This document shows, piece by piece, positions 53,081-61,774 of a stretch of DNA of 64,000 nt. Source of the stretch: Bosea sp. NBC_00550 (GTDB taxonomy: Bacteria; Pseudomonadota; Alphaproteobacteria; Rhizobiales; Beijerinckiaceae); the NCBI RefSeq assembly GCF_026020075.1, contig NZ_CP102772.1, forward strand, positions 5,109,501 through 5,173,500, given 5' to 3'. The position numbers and the translations under genes were made by a program. The notes under the pieces are model-generated. The model was not told the origin of the DNA. It worked only from the letters and a program-made list of their open reading frames with translations, and searched no databases. Numbering within the stretch: position 1 is the stretch's first letter; each line of letters opens with the position of its first letter.

Positions 53081-53097
53081 GTGGTGCCCAGGAGAGG
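53081..53097. repeat. Right attachment-site repeat (17 bp, within tRNA-Leu)
   Basis: Exact copy of 29345-29361. It covers the last 13 bases of the tRNA gene, the encoded CCA and one further base, so integration leaves the tRNA intact. Confidence 0.85.
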
Positions 53098-53168
53098 ACT
53101 CGAACCTCCACGCCCTTGCGAGCGCCAGCACCTGAAGCTGGTGCGTCTACCAATTCCGCCACCTGGGC
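53082..53168 (-). tRNA. tRNA-Leu (anticodon CAG)
   Basis: The minus strand begins GCCCAGGTGGCGGAATTGGT and has the long variable arm of a leucine tRNA. The anticodon loop TTCAGGT gives CAG, the T arm is GGTTCGAGTCC, and the acceptor closes TGGGCA followed by an encoded CCA (53082-53084). All arms pair well. Its 3' end is the attachment target of the island. Confidence 0.95.
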
Positions 53169-53442
53169 AACGGCGGTTCGTTTACGGGGGGCGAGTCGTC
53201 CTGTCAACGGGCTTGCGGAAATGAATTGCATTCGCCTGCCGGTGGGCTGTGGAAACCGCTTCGGCGCGGCGCGCGAAGGCGGGAAAAAGCAGCGATGGCG
53301 CGGCTTCGTGCGGGGTGGGAGCTGCCGGCCTAGGGCGAAACGCCGCAAGCCGCCGGCAGGGGTGCGTTCGCCGCAAAAGGCATTTCCACTTTGGCGAGAC
53401 ATGATCTAGGAGGGCAGAAGCATTCTAAACGGAGCTTTCGCG

Positions 53443-54447
53443 ATGGCCTCTCAAGCCCCGGCCCAGCAACTCGTGACGGTCTTCGGCGGCTCCGGCTTCG
53501 TCGGCCGCCATGTAGTGCGGGCGCTCGTCAAGCGCGGCTACCGCGTGCGCGTCGCGGTGCGCCGGCCGGACCTCGCGGGCTTCCTGCAGCCGCTGGGCAC
53601 CGTCGGCCAGATCCATGCCGTACAGGCCAATCTGCGCTATCCGGCTTCGGTGGCGGCCGCGGTCCAGGGCGCCGACGCCGTCGTCAATCTCGTCGGCATC
53701 ATGCAGGAGCAGGGCCGCCAGAGCTTCTCGGCCGTGCAGGCCAACGGCGCCCGCGCCGTGGCCCAGGCCTGTGCCGCTGCGGGGATCACCCGGCTCGTCC
53801 ATGTCTCGGCGCTGGGCACCGATGCCGAATCGCGCTCTTCCTATGCCCGCAGCAAGGCTGAGGGCGAAGCTGCGGCGTTCGCTTCCGTGCCGGATGCGAT
53901 CGTGCTGCGCCCCTCGGTGATGTTCGGGCCCGAGGATACTTTCTTCAACCGCTTCGCCTCGATGGCTCGCATGCTCCCGGTCCTGCCGCTGGTCGGCGGC
54001 GGGGCGACCAAGTTCCAGCCGGCCTTCGTCGGTGATGTCGCCGAGGTGGCGGCGCGCGCGGTCGACGGCACGATGGCGGGCGGGCGCGTCTACGAACTTG
54101 GCGGTCCGGAGGTTCTGAGCCTGCGCCAGATCATGGAGGAGGTCTGCCGCGTGACCGGGCGCAAGCGCCTGCTGGCGCCGCTGCCGTTCCCGCTGGCGCG
54201 GATCGTGGGAAGCGTGCTGCAGGTCGCCGACACGTTGACGCTCGGCCTGATCCCGGACGAGCTGGTGATGACCCGCGACCAGGTCACGCTGCTCGAGAGC
54301 GACAATATCATCTCGCCGGCTGCGGCCGCTGAGGGGCGGGACTTCGCCGGGCTCGGGCTCGCCCCGACCACGGTCGAGGCCATCGTCTCGTCCTATCTCT
54401 GGCGTTTCCGCAAGACCGGTCAGTTCGACGCCGCCCGGGCGAGCTGA
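53443..54447 (+). CDS. Complex I NDUFA9-like NAD(P)-binding protein
   Basis: A 334-aa atypical short-chain-dehydrogenase-fold protein. The nucleotide-binding motif VFGGSGFVGRHV is near residue 13, followed by DAVVNLVGIM and an SRSSYARSKAEGE segment where the SDR Tyr and Lys would fall, then a C-terminal extension (MTRDQVTLLESDN). This matches the NDUFA9-like accessory subunit family in alphaproteobacteria. It is the first chromosomal gene right of the island and leads the HAD gene by 29 bases. Confidence 0.88.
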   Translation: MASQAPAQQLVTVFGGSGFVGRHVVRALVKRGYRVRVAVRRPDLAGFLQPLGTVGQIHAVQANLRYPASVAAAVQGADAVVNLVGIMQEQGRQSFSAVQANGARAVAQACAAAGITRLVHVSALGTDAESRSSYARSKAEGEAAAFASVPDAIVLRPSVMFGPEDTFFNRFASMARMLPVLPLVGGGATKFQPAFVGDVAEVAARAVDGTMAGGRVYELGGPEVLSLRQIMEEVCRVTGRKRLLAPLPFPLARIVGSVLQVADTLTLGLIPDELVMTRDQVTLLESDNIISPAAAAEGRDFAGLGLAPTTVEAIVSSYLWRFRKTGQFDAARAS

Positions 54448-54476
54448 GCCACCCCGCTTCGGCTCGGGAGGCGCGC

Positions 54477-55157
54477 GTGCCGTTCGATCTCGTCATCTAT
54501 GATTGCGACGGCACGCTGATCGATAGCGAAACGCTCTATAGCGAGGTCAGCCTCGTTCTCTGTCACGAGATCGGGCTGACGCAGTGGACGCTCGACGACT
54601 ACAATACGAACCTGATCGGCATCCCGCTCGTCGACGGCTTCAAGGTGATCGAGGCCGCGCTCGGTCGACCGCTGCCTTCCGATTTCGAAAGCCGGATCGA
54701 GGACGGCGTCGCAGCCCGGCTGGAGCGCGAGTTGCGGGCTCTGCCAGGGGTGCATGAGGCGCTGCGCGAACTGGCCGGGCGCCGTTGCGTCGCGTCCTCG
54801 ACGAGCCTCGAGCCGCTGCGGCGCAATCTGGGCCTGGCCGGACTGATCGACCTGTTCGATCCGCATGTCTTCTCGGCTTCGCAGGTTGCCCGCGGCAAGC
54901 CGGCGCCGGATGTCTTCCTCTTCGCCGCCGCGCAGATGGGTGCCGAGCCGGAGAACTGCCTGGTGCTGGAGGATTCCGTGCCCGGCGTGCAGGCCGCGAA
55001 GGCTGCCGGCATGCAGGTGGCCGGCTTCACCGGCACCGCCCATGACAAGCCCCGTACGCGCGAGCGCCTGCTGGCGGCCGGCGCTGCGGCCGTGATCGAC
55101 GACTATCGGGAATGGCCTGGCGAGGCGGCGCGGCTTGCGGAGCTGCGCGCCGCCTGA
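54477..55157 (+). CDS. HAD-family phosphatase
   Basis: A 226-aa haloacid-dehalogenase-type hydrolase of the phosphoglycolate phosphatase/beta-phosphoglucomutase branch. Motif I is DCDGTLIDSE, motif II SSTS, motif III Lys in GKPAPDVFLF and motif IV VLEDSVPGVQAAKAAG, all intact. It starts at GTG 29 bases after the NDUFA9-like gene. The substrate is unknown. Confidence 0.88.
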   Translation: MPFDLVIYDCDGTLIDSETLYSEVSLVLCHEIGLTQWTLDDYNTNLIGIPLVDGFKVIEAALGRPLPSDFESRIEDGVAARLERELRALPGVHEALRELAGRRCVASSTSLEPLRRNLGLAGLIDLFDPHVFSASQVARGKPAPDVFLFAAAQMGAEPENCLVLEDSVPGVQAAKAAGMQVAGFTGTAHDKPRTRERLLAAGAAAVIDDYREWPGEAARLAELRAA

Positions 55158-55169
55158 GCGGTTGGCCCG

Positions 55170-56165
55170 TCAGAGCATGCTGGGCAGCACGCGATCCGGC
55201 GGCTTGTGTCCGTCCATGAAGGTCTTGATGTTGACGATGACCTTCTCGCCCATGTCGGCGCGGCCCTCATGCGTGGCCGAACCCATATGCGGGAGGACCA
55301 CCACCTTGTGCTGGCGCGCGAGCTTGAGCAGGCGCGGATTGACCGCCGGCTCGCTCTCGAACACGTCGAGGCCGGCGCCGGCGAGTTCCCCGGCTTCCAG
55401 CATGCGGGCGAGCGCGGTCTCGTCGACGACCTCGCCCCGCGCCGTGTTCACCAGGATGGCGTCGGGCTTCATCAGCTTGAGGCGGCGCGCCGAGAGCAGG
55501 TGGTAGGTCGCCGGCGTATGCGGGCAGTTGACCGAGACGATGTCCATCCGGGCCAGCATCTGGTCGAGCGAATCCCAATAGGTCGCGTCGAGCTTCTCCT
55601 CGGTGCGAGCGTCGACCCGGCGGCGATTATGGTAGTGGATCGACAGCCCGAAGGCAGCGGCGCGCCGCGCCACGGCCTGGCCGATCCGCCCCATGCCGAC
55701 GATGCCGAGGCGCTTGCCGGTAATGCGCCGGCCGAGCATCCAGGTCGGCGACCAGCCGGCCCAGTCGTCGTCGGGGATGACGCGCGCGCCTTCCGCGATC
55801 CGGCGCGCTACCGCGAGGATCAGAGCGATCGTCATGTCGGCGGTGTCGTCGGTCAGCACGCCCGGCGTGTTGGTGACGGTGATGCCGCGCTGCACGGCGC
55901 TGGCGACGTCGATATTGTCGACGCCGTTGCCGAAATTCGCGATAAGGCGCAGCTGGTCGCCGGCCTGCGCGATGATGGCCGCGTCGATCTTGTCGGTGAC
56001 AGTCGGGACCAGCACGTCGGCGGTCTTCACCGCTTCGACCAGCGCGGCCTGCGACATCGGCTTGTCGTCGATGTTGAGCCGGGCGTCGAACAATTCGCGC
56101 ATCCGGGTTTCCACCACGGCGGGCAGCTTGCGCGTCACCACGACCAGGGGCTTCTTCTTCGACAT
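55170..56165 (-). CDS. D-2-hydroxyacid dehydrogenase (glyoxylate/hydroxypyruvate reductase type)
   Basis: A 331-aa NAD(P)-dependent dehydrogenase. The Rossmann motif GMGRIGQAVARR is near residue 150. The catalytic Arg lies in the LVNTARGEVVDE segment, and His in LPHMGSATHEGR. The pattern fits glycerate/glyoxylate reductases (GyaR/GhrB). The ATG at 56165 has GGAAGGGTGA upstream; a GTG at 56174 is less likely. Convergent with the HAD gene. Confidence 0.9.
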   Translation of the reverse strand: MSKKKPLVVVTRKLPAVVETRMRELFDARLNIDDKPMSQAALVEAVKTADVLVPTVTDKIDAAIIAQAGDQLRLIANFGNGVDNIDVASAVQRGITVTNTPGVLTDDTADMTIALILAVARRIAEGARVIPDDDWAGWSPTWMLGRRITGKRLGIVGMGRIGQAVARRAAAFGLSIHYHNRRRVDARTEEKLDATYWDSLDQMLARMDIVSVNCPHTPATYHLLSARRLKLMKPDAILVNTARGEVVDETALARMLEAGELAGAGLDVFESEPAVNPRLLKLARQHKVVVLPHMGSATHEGRADMGEKVIVNIKTFMDGHKPPDRVLPSML

Positions 56166-56344
56166 GGCGGTCACCCTTCCGTCATTCGCCGCATCCGTCG
56201 CATGCCCTCAACCAGCCATTAACCCTGATGGCCCAGGAATGACGACGGCTGCGCGGCCGGCATGAGCGTTCTCTAGGCGGCGCCGCAGCGGAAGACAACT
56301 TGACCCTTCGCCGGGGGACAGGGCGCTTAGCAGGAGAGCGGTGG

Positions 56345-56875
56345 ATGAAGGCCTCGTCGATGCGCCGTCTGGCCATGATCGGCATTGTATTCACGGGCTC
56401 GTCCTTCGCTGCTTTCGCGCAGGACATGCAGGCCGGGTCGGTCACCGGCCTGCCGGTGCCGCGCTATGTCAGCCTCAAGACGGACCGGGTCAATCTGCGC
56501 GAAGGGCCGTCCAAGGAGCATCGCACCCGCTGGGTCTATCAGCGCGCCGGCTTGCCGGTCGAGGTCACGGCGGAGTTCGAGACCTGGCGCCGGGTGCGCG
56601 ATGCCGACGGAACCGAGGGCTGGGTGCTGCACAGCCTGCTCTCCGGGCGCCGCACGGCGCTCGTGGCGCCCTGGTCCCGGAACAAGGACGAGGTCTTCCC
56701 GATGCGCAGCGCGGCCGCAGAGGACGCAAACGTCGTCGCGAGGCTGCAGTCCGGCGTCGTCACCAGCGTGGCTGCCTGCGTCAATGCCTGGTGCCGCGTC
56801 AGCGTCGGCAACATCACCGGCTTCATCCGCCAGGAGCGGCTCTGGGGCGTCTACCCGAACGAGAAGGTCGACTGA
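56345..56875 (+). CDS. Secreted protein with bacterial SH3 domains
   Basis: A 176-aa precursor. A signal peptide (MKASSMRRLAMIGIVFTGSSFAAFA) is followed by two SH3-like modules: KTDRVNLREGPSKEHRTRW..AGLPVEV.....WRRVRDADG.EGWV and the second, FPMRSAAAEDANVVARLQSGVV...WCRVSVGNITGFI. The family (DUF1058/SH3_4) is periplasmic and thought to bind cell-wall or protein partners. The ATG at 56345 gives the clean signal peptide. Confidence 0.85.
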   Translation: MKASSMRRLAMIGIVFTGSSFAAFAQDMQAGSVTGLPVPRYVSLKTDRVNLREGPSKEHRTRWVYQRAGLPVEVTAEFETWRRVRDADGTEGWVLHSLLSGRRTALVAPWSRNKDEVFPMRSAAAEDANVVARLQSGVVTSVAACVNAWCRVSVGNITGFIRQERLWGVYPNEKVD

Positions 56876-57082
56876 AACGCGGCCTGCCGGCGGCTACTGC
56901 GCCGTCAGCGGTCGCCCGCCGCGATCGAGCAGGGCCAACCGGCCCGTGTCGCGCAATAAGCCGCCGAGGCAGGTGAGGCCGGGAACGCGTCAGCGACAAA
57001 AATGCAGGCGAAGGCTCGTCGCGCGATTGGGAAAACGCATCGTACCTCGCTCGTCCCTGGCCTTTCGAGCGGGGAGGGCCGT

Positions 57083-57547
57083 TCAGCTCTCGATCTTGCG
57101 CAGCCGCACCACCACATCGACGCGGGCGATCTCATAGCCCTCGGGCGGCGTCGGCAGGCTCGCGACATCGATCTCCTGAGCGGGGATATCGATCACCCGG
57201 TTCTCGCCATCCACGACGAAATGATGATGGTCGTGATCGGCGGTGTCGAAATAGGCCTTGGCGCCGTCGAGCGTCAGCTCGCGCAGCAGGCCGGCTTCGG
57301 TGAACTGGCGCAGCGTGTTGTAGATCGTCGCGAGCGAGACCGGGATGCGCTCCTTCATCGCCTCCTCATAGAGCATCTCGGCGCTGATATGGCGCTGGCC
57401 CTTGGCGAAGAGCACCCAGCCGAGCGAGACGCGCTGGCGTGTCGGCCGCAGGCCGACGCGGCGGAGCTTCTCGCGGATGTCGTGGAACGGGCATCCCTGC
57501 CGCACCGCCGAAACCTGGGCCTGATCCTGGGAGGTCAGATCGCTCAT
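57083..57547 (-). CDS. irr: Iron response regulator Irr (Fur family)
   Basis: A 154-aa Fur-family protein of the Irr type, which in Hyphomicrobiales represses or activates iron- and haem-related genes under low iron. The winged-helix region GLRPTRQRVSLGWVLFAKG...ISLATIYNTLRQF is present, and the DHDHHHF metal/haem motif follows. Fur's CxxC sites are missing, as expected for Irr. It is divergent from fabA; this irr-fab linkage is common in the order. Confidence 0.9.
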   Translation of the reverse strand: MSDLTSQDQAQVSAVRQGCPFHDIREKLRRVGLRPTRQRVSLGWVLFAKGQRHISAEMLYEEAMKERIPVSLATIYNTLRQFTEAGLLRELTLDGAKAYFDTADHDHHHFVVDGENRVIDIPAQEIDVASLPTPPEGYEIARVDVVVRLRKIES

Positions 57548-57847
57548 GCCGTTTTGCGTGCCCTCATCCGAAACGGACGCTCGATGCTCCGCCTGCTGAT
57601 TGAAATCATCCTAAGAAATGTAGGGCCTCGGCTTCCTCGTCGCAAGCATGACGCCGTTATTGGGAACCCGGTCTCGCCTTTCCTTGATCTGGCGCAGTGT
57701 CGTTGCGTTTTTTTGATGCTGCCATGGTTTTTGATGCTGCAATGTGGGTCGGCGCGCCTGTGCCCTTTCGTTTCCGGTTCCCGCTGTGTTAGGCACGGCT
57801 GAGAATACGCCGGCCGAATCCAGCTGGCGCAAGGGAGCGGAACGGGA
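57548..57847. other. irr-fabA divergent region
   Basis: No gene is visible. It contains two copies of TTTTGATGCTGC at 57711-57722 and 57729-57740, 18 bases apart, in the part nearer fabA. Confidence 0.5.
57711..57744. promoter_or_regulatory. 18-bp tandem repeat upstream of fabA
   Basis: TTTTGATGCTGCCATG and TTTTGATGCTGCAATG form tandem near-identical units about 105 bases upstream of fabA. Repeats of this type are often binding sites; the regulator is unknown and Irr is one possibility. Confidence 0.3.
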
Positions 57848-58360
57848 ATGCAGCGTCAGTCGTCTTTCAGCTACGAGGAGATCCTCGCTTGTGGTCGCGG
57901 GGAACTGTTCGGGCCGGGCAATGCGCAGCTGCCGCTGCCGCCGATGCTGATGTTCGACCGTATCACCGAGATCGCGGAAGAGGGTGGCGAGCACGGCAAG
58001 GGGCTCGTTCGCGCCGAATTCGACATCAAGCCCGACCTCTGGTTCTTCGACTGCCATTTCAAGGGCGATCCGGTGATGCCGGGCTGCCTGGGTCTCGATG
58101 CGCTCTGGCAGCTCACCGGCTTCTTCCTCGGCTGGCTCGGCCTGCCCGGCCGCGGCCGGGCGCTCGGCGTCGGCGAGGTCAAGTTCGCCGACCAGGTTCT
58201 GCCTTCCGTCAAGCGGGTCGTCTACGGCGTCGACTTCAAGCGCGTCTTCAAGTCGAAGCTTGTGCTCGGCATCGCCGATGGCTGGCTCGAGGCCGACGGC
58301 AAGCGTATCTATACGGTCAGCGATATGCGGGTCGGCCTGTTCAAGCCGGAAGCGGCCTGA
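57848..58360 (+). CDS. fabA: 3-hydroxydecanoyl-ACP dehydratase/isomerase FabA
   Basis: A 170-aa hotdog-fold enzyme that dehydrates 3-hydroxydecanoyl-ACP and isomerises the trans-2 product to cis-3, starting unsaturated fatty acid synthesis. The catalytic His lies in [15 protein letters not shown], and the active-site Asp follows in GLDALWQL. All are intact. It leads fabB and, further on, fabI, in the standard order. A GGGAGCGGAAC ribosome-site region precedes the ATG. Confidence 0.95.
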   Translation: MQRQSSFSYEEILACGRGELFGPGNAQLPLPPMLMFDRITEIAEEGGEHGKGLVRAEFDIKPDLWFFDCHFKGDPVMPGCLGLDALWQLTGFFLGWLGLPGRGRALGVGEVKFADQVLPSVKRVVYGVDFKRVFKSKLVLGIADGWLEADGKRIYTVSDMRVGLFKPEAA

Positions 58361-58472
58361 GGAAAAACAGCCGCATGACCTTGCGCCTTGTGAGCGCGCG
58401 GTCCATTTGCGCGGTATGATCCGGAGCAGCGGGTGTGCCCCGCTGCGGGCGGGTAGCTGGAGATAAGCGAGC

Positions 58473-59699
58473 ATGAGACGCGTCGTCGTCACCGGGATGG
58501 GCATCGTCTCGTCCATCGGCAACAACACGCAGGAGGTGCTGGCCTCGCTGCATTCGGCGAAATCGGGCATTTCCCACGTCGCCGAATTCGCCGAGCACGG
58601 CTTCCGCAGCCAGGTTGCCGGCGTGCCCACGCTCGATCCCGCCACGGTGCTTGACCGGCGCGCCATGCGCTTCCACGGCGGTGGTTCGGCCTGGAACCAG
58701 GTGGCCATGGAGCAGGCGATCGTCGATGCCGGGCTTGAGACCGCCGAGATCAGCAACGAGCGCACCGGCATCATCATGGGCTCGGGCGGCCCTTCGACCC
58801 GCGCGCTGATCGACGCCTACGACAAGGCCCGCGAGAGCGGCTCCTCGAAGAAGGTCGGCCCCTTTGCCGTGCCTAAGGGTATGTCCTCGACCGCCTCGGC
58901 CACGCTCGCGACCTGGTTCAAGATCAAAGGCGTCAACTATTCGATCTCCTCGGCCTGCGCGACGTCGAACCACTGCATCGGCAACGCCTACGAGCTGATC
59001 CAGTGGGGCAAGCAGGACATGATCTTCGCCGGTGGCTGCGAGGAACTGGACTGGACGCTCTCCGTCCTGTTCGACGCCATGGGCGCGATGTCCTCCGACT
59101 TCAATGCGACCCCGGCTCGCGCCTCGCGTGCTTATGACGTGGCGCGCGACGGCTTCGTCATCGCCGGCGGCGCCGGCGTCGTCGTGCTGGAGGAACTGGA
59201 GCACGCCAAGGCGCGCGGCGCCAAGATCTATGGCGAGATCGTCGGCTATGGCGCGACCTCGGACGGCTACGACATGGTCGCTCCCTCCGGCGAGGGCGCG
59301 GTACGCTGCATGCGCATGGCGCTGGAAGGCGTGAAGGCCAAGGTCGATTACATCAATCCGCACGGTACCTCGACCCCGGTCGGCGACGCCAAGGAGATCG
59401 AGGCGATCCGCGAGGTCTTCGGCGCCGGCGACAAGTCGCCGCCGATTTCGGCGACCAAGTCGCTGACCGGCCACTCGCTGGGCGCGACCGGCGTGCAGGA
59501 AGCGATCTATTCGCTGCTGATGCTCAACAACGACTTCATTTGCGAGAGCGCCCATATCGAGGAGCTCGACCCGGCCTTCGCCGACATGCCGATCGTGCGC
59601 AAGCGCATCGACAATGCAGGCTTGGGCTGTGTCCTCTCCAACTCCTTCGGCTTCGGCGGCACCAACGCCACCATCGTGATGAAGCGCCTGGAGGCCTGA
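58473..59699 (+). CDS. fabB: 3-oxoacyl-ACP synthase I FabB
   Basis: A 408-aa condensing enzyme that elongates the cis-3-decenoyl-ACP made by FabA. The catalytic Cys is in [11 protein letters not shown], the two His are in [11 protein letters not shown] and [11 protein letters not shown], and the Lys is in ATKSLTGH. Complete and full length. It is 112 bases from fabA, probably co-transcribed. Confidence 0.95.
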   Translation: MRRVVVTGMGIVSSIGNNTQEVLASLHSAKSGISHVAEFAEHGFRSQVAGVPTLDPATVLDRRAMRFHGGGSAWNQVAMEQAIVDAGLETAEISNERTGIIMGSGGPSTRALIDAYDKARESGSSKKVGPFAVPKGMSSTASATLATWFKIKGVNYSISSACATSNHCIGNAYELIQWGKQDMIFAGGCEELDWTLSVLFDAMGAMSSDFNATPARASRAYDVARDGFVIAGGAGVVVLEELEHAKARGAKIYGEIVGYGATSDGYDMVAPSGEGAVRCMRMALEGVKAKVDYINPHGTSTPVGDAKEIEAIREVFGAGDKSPPISATKSLTGHSLGATGVQEAIYSLLMLNNDFICESAHIEELDPAFADMPIVRKRIDNAGLGCVLSNSFGFGGTNATIVMKRLEA

Positions 59700-59706
59700 G
59701 GCCGCC

Positions 59707-59979
59707 ATGCTCTTCATGGTGATCGAGCATTTCGATCAGGCCCGCGTGAAGGACGTCTACGCCCGCTTCCAGGAACGGGGGCGGATGGCGCCGGAAGGCT
59801 TGCGCTATGTCGAAAGCTGGGTCGCCGCCGATCTCGGCCGCTGTTTCCAGATCATGGAATGCGACGATGTCGCCCTGCTGCAGGAATGGGTCCTGCAGTG
59901 GAGCGATCTAGCCCGTTTCGAGATCGTGCCGGTCGCGACATCGAAGGCCGCCGCCGCGGCGATCCTGAAATCCGGTTAG
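59707..59979 (+). CDS. DUF3303 family protein
   Basis: A 90-aa ferredoxin-like-fold protein starting MLFMVIEHFDQARVKDVYARFQERGRM, with the SWVAADLGRCFQIMECDD segment of DUF3303. The family is uncharacterised. It begins seven bases after fabB and precedes fabI, so it is likely co-expressed with the unsaturated fatty acid genes, although a role there is unproven. Confidence 0.82.
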   Translation: MLFMVIEHFDQARVKDVYARFQERGRMAPEGLRYVESWVAADLGRCFQIMECDDVALLQEWVLQWSDLARFEIVPVATSKAAAAAILKSG

Positions 59980-60117
59980 CCATCGAGCCCTGGAGCAGAG
60001 CCTGCAATGGGCCTGCAATCATAAAGCGCCGTTCAAGGCTTGACGTACCGAGTTGCAGAGCGTTCTTCCCGTTTCCCGCCTTCGGGTCCGATCCTGAAGC
60101 CCCTTTCCGAGTTTGCC

Positions 60118-60951
60118 ATGCTCCCGCTGATGCATAAAAAGCGCGGCCTCATCATGGGTGTCGCCAACCAGAATTCGATCGCCTGGGGCATCGCCCGCAC
60201 CCTGAATGCCCACGGGGCCGAGGTCGCCTTCACCTATCAGGGTGACGCGCTCGGCAAGCGTGTCCGGCCGCTGGCCGAAAGCATCGGATCGAATCTGGTG
60301 ATCCCCTGCGATGTCGAGGATCTCGCCTCGGTCGACGCGACCTTCGCGGCGCTCGACGAAGCCTGGGGCGGCGATCCCGAGCGGAACACGCTGGATTTCA
60401 TCGTCCACGCCATCGGATTCTCCGACAAGAACGAGCTCAAGGGTCTTTACGCCGACACCAGCCGCGAGAATTTCTCGCGCACCATGGTGATCTCCTGCTT
60501 CTCCTTCACGGAGATCGCCAGGCGTGCCGCCGACCGCATGCCCAAGGGCGGCAGCATGATCACGCTGACCTATGGCGGCTCGACCCGGATCATGCCGAAC
60601 TACAACGTCATGGGCGTCGCGAAAGCGGCGCTTGAGGCGAGCGTGCGTTATCTCGCCGGCGATTACGGCCCGCGCGGCATCCGCGTGAACGCCCTGTCGC
60701 CCGGCCCGGTGCGGACGCTGGCCGGCGCCGGCATCTCCGACGCACGCGCCATGCTCTCCTGGCAGCGGGCCAATTCGCCGCTGCGCAAATCGGTCTCGCT
60801 GGAGGAGATCGGCGGCTCGGCGCTGTATTACCTTTCGGATCTGTCCGGCGGCGTCACCGGCGACATCCATCACGTCGATGCCGGCTATCACATCACCTCG
60901 ATGCCTGCGCTCGAAGGCCTGCGCGCTGCCGATAGCGGCAACGGCGAATAG
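60118..60951 (+). CDS. fabI: Enoyl-ACP reductase FabI
   Basis: A 277-aa SDR-type enoyl-ACP reductase that completes each fatty-acid elongation cycle using NADH. The cofactor motif GVANQNSIAWG is near residue 15 and the catalytic YxxMxxxK pattern is in YNVMGVAKAAL (about 165). GPVRTLAGAGI near the substrate loop is typical. The ATG at 60118 was preferred over an upstream frame (60040) that adds a non-conserved head. This is the triclosan-sensitive type of reductase by family. Confidence 0.93.
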   Translation: MLPLMHKKRGLIMGVANQNSIAWGIARTLNAHGAEVAFTYQGDALGKRVRPLAESIGSNLVIPCDVEDLASVDATFAALDEAWGGDPERNTLDFIVHAIGFSDKNELKGLYADTSRENFSRTMVISCFSFTEIARRAADRMPKGGSMITLTYGGSTRIMPNYNVMGVAKAALEASVRYLAGDYGPRGIRVNALSPGPVRTLAGAGISDARAMLSWQRANSPLRKSVSLEEIGGSALYYLSDLSGGVTGDIHHVDAGYHITSMPALEGLRAADSGNGE

Positions 60952-60979
60952 ACGGAACCTGAGGCCCCGGCTCATTGTT

Positions 60980-61009
60980 CTCCTTCGATCGAAAGAACGG
61001 TCGAAGGAG
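60980..61009 (+). promoter_or_regulatory. Hairpin covering a ribosome-binding site
   Basis: CTCCTTCGA at 60980-60988 pairs exactly with TCGAAGGAG at 61001-61009. The right arm contains most of the AAGGAGG ribosome site of the gene starting at 61018. It could hold translation off until melted or bound. Confidence 0.45.
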
Positions 61010-61017
61010 GGTGTGCA

Positions 61018-61263
61018 ATGGTCATGGTCAGATATGAGGTCGTCGAGCACGATGGCGGCTGGGCCTACAAGGTCGGCGAGGTGCTGTCGGAAACCTTTTC
61101 GTCGCACGAGGCGGCGCTGAAGGCCGCCACCAAGGCCGCGGCGCGCCAGACGATCGCCGGCAATACCGACGGCATCGTCTATCAGGACAAGGATGGTCGC
61201 TGGCATCAGGAGCTGGCTGACGGCCATGACCGCCCTGCCACCGAGGTCGTCGACGAACCCTAG
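61018..61263 (+). CDS. DUF2188 family protein
   Basis: An 81-aa protein with the DUF2188 pattern: YEVVEHDGGWAYKVGE, a short helix with SHEAALKAATKAAAR and the end VYQDKDGRWHQEL. Function unknown; a small alpha-beta protein expected in the cytosol. Its AAGGAGG ribosome site lies inside a hairpin (60980-61009). Confidence 0.82.
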   Translation: MVMVRYEVVEHDGGWAYKVGEVLSETFSSHEAALKAATKAAARQTIAGNTDGIVYQDKDGRWHQELADGHDRPATEVVDEP

Positions 61264-61287
61264 GGCCGTGGCCGGTGTGTCTCGCGT

Positions 61288-61641
61288 TCAGCGCGCCGTG
61301 AAGAAGGTCAGCAGCACCTTGTTCTTCTCGCCGAGCAGGCAGAGAAAGCGGCGCGGCTTGTCCGAGCGGTCGGTCCGCAGATAAGCCTCGCCCATGACGA
61401 TGCGCGTGACCGAAATATCCTCGATCCTTGATTCCGAAACGGCGACGGTGGTGCCGTCCTCGTCGATATAGATGTCCTTGATCTCCGGGTCCCTGGCGTG
61501 GAGCGTCTGGAGCGCCGCCGCTTTGCAGGTCGCGATTTCCGGCGTCGCCGGCTTCTCGCTCTTCGGTGGAACCTCCTGCGCGAAGGTCGAACCACACAGC
61601 AGGGCGGTGGAGATCAGGGCAGGGGCCAGGAGCCGGAACAT
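61288..61641 (-). CDS. Small secreted hypothetical protein
   Basis: A 117-aa precursor with a signal peptide (MFRLLAPALISTALLCGSTFAQ). The mature domain ATCKAAALQTLHARDPEIKDIYIDEDG...FLCLLGEKNKVLLTFF is compact with two Cys that could pair. No known family that I can name. The start is the ATG at 61641; the frame extends to 61698 without support. Confidence 0.7.
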   Translation of the reverse strand: MFRLLAPALISTALLCGSTFAQEVPPKSEKPATPEIATCKAAALQTLHARDPEIKDIYIDEDGTTVAVSESRIEDISVTRIVMGEAYLRTDRSDKPRRFLCLLGEKNKVLLTFFTAR

Positions 61642-61774
61642 GACGAGCACTCGGATTGATCGGTGAGTGCTGAACGCTTCAGAGCCCCACTGGTTCAAAG
61701 GGCGATGTCATCCCGTGCGCGCTGCGGCGCGAAGTGCCGCTGCGCAGACACGGGACCGCCAACCGGATTAAGCT

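Larger units (their letters stand above)
29345..53097. mobile_element. tRNA-Leu-integrated genomic island, about 23.7 kb
   Basis: Bounds are the 17-bp direct repeat at 29345-29361 and 53081-53097. The integrase (51694-52917) sits next to the tRNA end. AGGCCAAC motifs occur just inside both ends: two at left (29423, 29435) and three at right (52921 and 52941 inverted, 52961 direct). The integrase-proximal genes form a satellite-like replication core. The remainder is cargo rich in orphans, small genes and pseudogenes. Alternative: two nested or successive insertions in which only the outer boundary is still visible. Confidence 0.72.

Noticed and set aside
57611..58777. 388-codon minus-strand frame over fabA and the fabB start
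   Set aside because: Antisense to two catalytically complete genes.
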